NCBI GenBank assembly: GCA_014376885.1
Contig: JACMQR010000001.1
Coordinates: forward strand, 1 to 5,009
DNA length: 5,009 nucleotides
Source of the DNA: Polaromonas sp.
GTDB lineage: Bacteria; Pseudomonadota; Gammaproteobacteria; Burkholderiales; Burkholderiaceae_C
Direction: 5' to 3'
Both the position numbers and the translations under genes were made by a program. The notes beneath the pieces are model-generated. The model had not been told where the DNA came from. It saw only the letters and a list, made by a program, of their open reading frames with translations, and did no database searches. Shown here one piece after another: positions 4,529 to 5,009 of this stretch. Numbering within the stretch: the stretch's first letter is position 1; each line of letters opens with the position of its first letter.

Positions 4529-5009
4529 ATGGAAAAAAACCACGCCACCCCTGTGCCTGCCCTGCGCGCCGTGCTGTTCGACGCCTATGGCACGCTGTTT
4601 GACGTGTACAGCGTCGGGCGGCTGGCCGAGGAGCTGTTTCCCGGGCGCGGCCAGGCGCTCGGACTGCTGTGGCGCGACAAGCAGATCGAATACACCCACC
4701 TGGTGACCAGCAGCAGCCACGGCGCGCACTACCGGCCGTTCTGGGAGCTGACCCGCGCCGCACTGGTATACGCTATAAAAAAAATAGTGCCTGATGCAGG
4801 CGGGGATTGCACAAGCGGCCGGTTTGATGCCCAGATCGAGCAGTTGATGAACCAGTACCGCTGCCTGGCCGCCTTTCCGGAAAACCGCGCCGTGCTGCAG
4901 GCCCTCAAGGCCCGGGGCGTGGTCACCGGCGTGCTGTCCAACGGCGATGCGGCCATGCTGGCGGCGGCCGTCAGCTCGGCCGGTCTGGGCGACCTGCTGG
5001 ACCATGTCA
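4529..5009 (+). CDS. Type II (S)-2-haloacid dehalogenase, HAD superfamily (partial at right edge)
   Basis: The first 160 residues of a soluble HAD-superfamily hydrolase that would convert (S)-2-haloacids to (R)-2-hydroxyacids through an aspartyl ester. AVLFDAYGTLFDV (14-26) holds the nucleophile Asp18. LLWRDKQIEYTHL (46-58) holds Arg49, the halide/carboxylate Arg of L-DEX-type enzymes. VLSNGD (135-140) provides motif II Ser137 and Asn138, and AGLGDLLDH (151-159) continues the family pattern. The catalytic Lys and final Asp motifs lie beyond the window. An in-frame stop at 4517-4519 makes ATG 4529 the first available start, with no good Shine-Dalgarno. Residues 82-99 are encoded by a repeat element, which lengthens the cap region by roughly 8-11 residues compared with my recollection of L-DEX. 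It is divergent from the lipid-modification genes and probably unrelated to them. Confidence 0.9.
   Translation, partial: MEKNHATPVPALRAVLFDAYGTLFDVYSVGRLAEELFPGRGQALGLLWRDKQIEYTHLVTSSSHGAHYRPFWELTRAALVYAIKKIVPDAGGDCTSGRFDAQIEQLMNQYRCLAAFPENRAVLQALKARGVVTGVLSNGDAAMLAAAVSSAGLGDLLDHV
4772..4824. repeat. Interspersed palindromic repeat copy B, inside the dehalogenase gene
   Basis: The element opens with CTAT-A7-ATAG (4773-4787, preceded by G). A small hairpin, GCCTG-ATG-CAGGC (4789-4801), follows, then TTGCAC (4807-4812) and AAGCGGCCGGTT. It aligns gaplessly with copy A at 2084-2136, about 33 of 53 positions by my count, with TTGCAC at the same offset. The host gene reads it in frame without a stop, giving AIKKIVPDAGGDCTSGRF. 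The A8 run (4777-4784) is also a possible slippage site. Confidence 0.65.

Noticed and set aside
1..5009. CRISPR arrays, tRNA or rRNA genes, insertion sequences or prophage genes
   Set aside because: No regularly spaced repeats, tRNA-like segments, transposase motifs or terminal inverted repeats were seen on either strand.

Overview
The window is GC-rich chromosomal DNA from a betaproteobacterium, most likely of the Comamonadaceae (Polaromonas, Rhodoferax or Variovorax relatives). The protein styles fit this. So do two copies of a short repeat of the GCTAT...ATAG(C) type, which I recall as abundant in that family. This placement is inference, since no rRNA or marker gene is present.

Layout: (1) Positions 1-39, minus strand, are the first 13 codons of a LysR-type regulator that leaves the window on the left. 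(2) Positions 68-1449, plus strand, hold a two-gene operon: a GtrB/ArnC-like polyprenyl-phosphate glycosyltransferase and a GtrA-family small membrane protein, joined by an ATGA overlap. (3) Positions 1417-4231, minus strand, hold a tightly packed three-gene operon in the order aroQ-like dehydroquinase, ChbG/YdjC-family deacetylase, ArnT-like membrane glycosyltransferase. It converges on the plus operon with a 33-bp tail-to-tail overlap. (4) Positions 4232-4528 are a divergent intergenic region with several inverted repeats. (5) Positions 4529-5009, plus strand, are the N-terminal 160 codons of a type II haloacid dehalogenase that runs off the right edge.

The central genes form one recognisable pathway despite lying on opposite strands. 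The GtrB-like enzyme would load a sugar onto undecaprenyl phosphate in the cytoplasm. The ChbG-family enzyme would remove an N-acetyl group. The GtrA-like protein would help the lipid-linked sugar across the inner membrane. The ArnT-like enzyme would transfer it to a periplasmic acceptor, most plausibly lipid A. This is the same set of roles as Bordetella LgmABCD (lipid A glucosamine) and Francisella FlmF2/NaxD/FlmK (lipid A galactosamine), so I read the locus as a lipid A hexosamine modification system. The new element is the divergent AroQ-like protein at the head of the deacetylase/transferase operon.

The second notable signal is a family of about 53-bp palindromic repeats. One copy lies inside the ArnT-like gene and one inside the dehalogenase gene, both read through in frame, and there is a possible decayed copy in the intergenic region.
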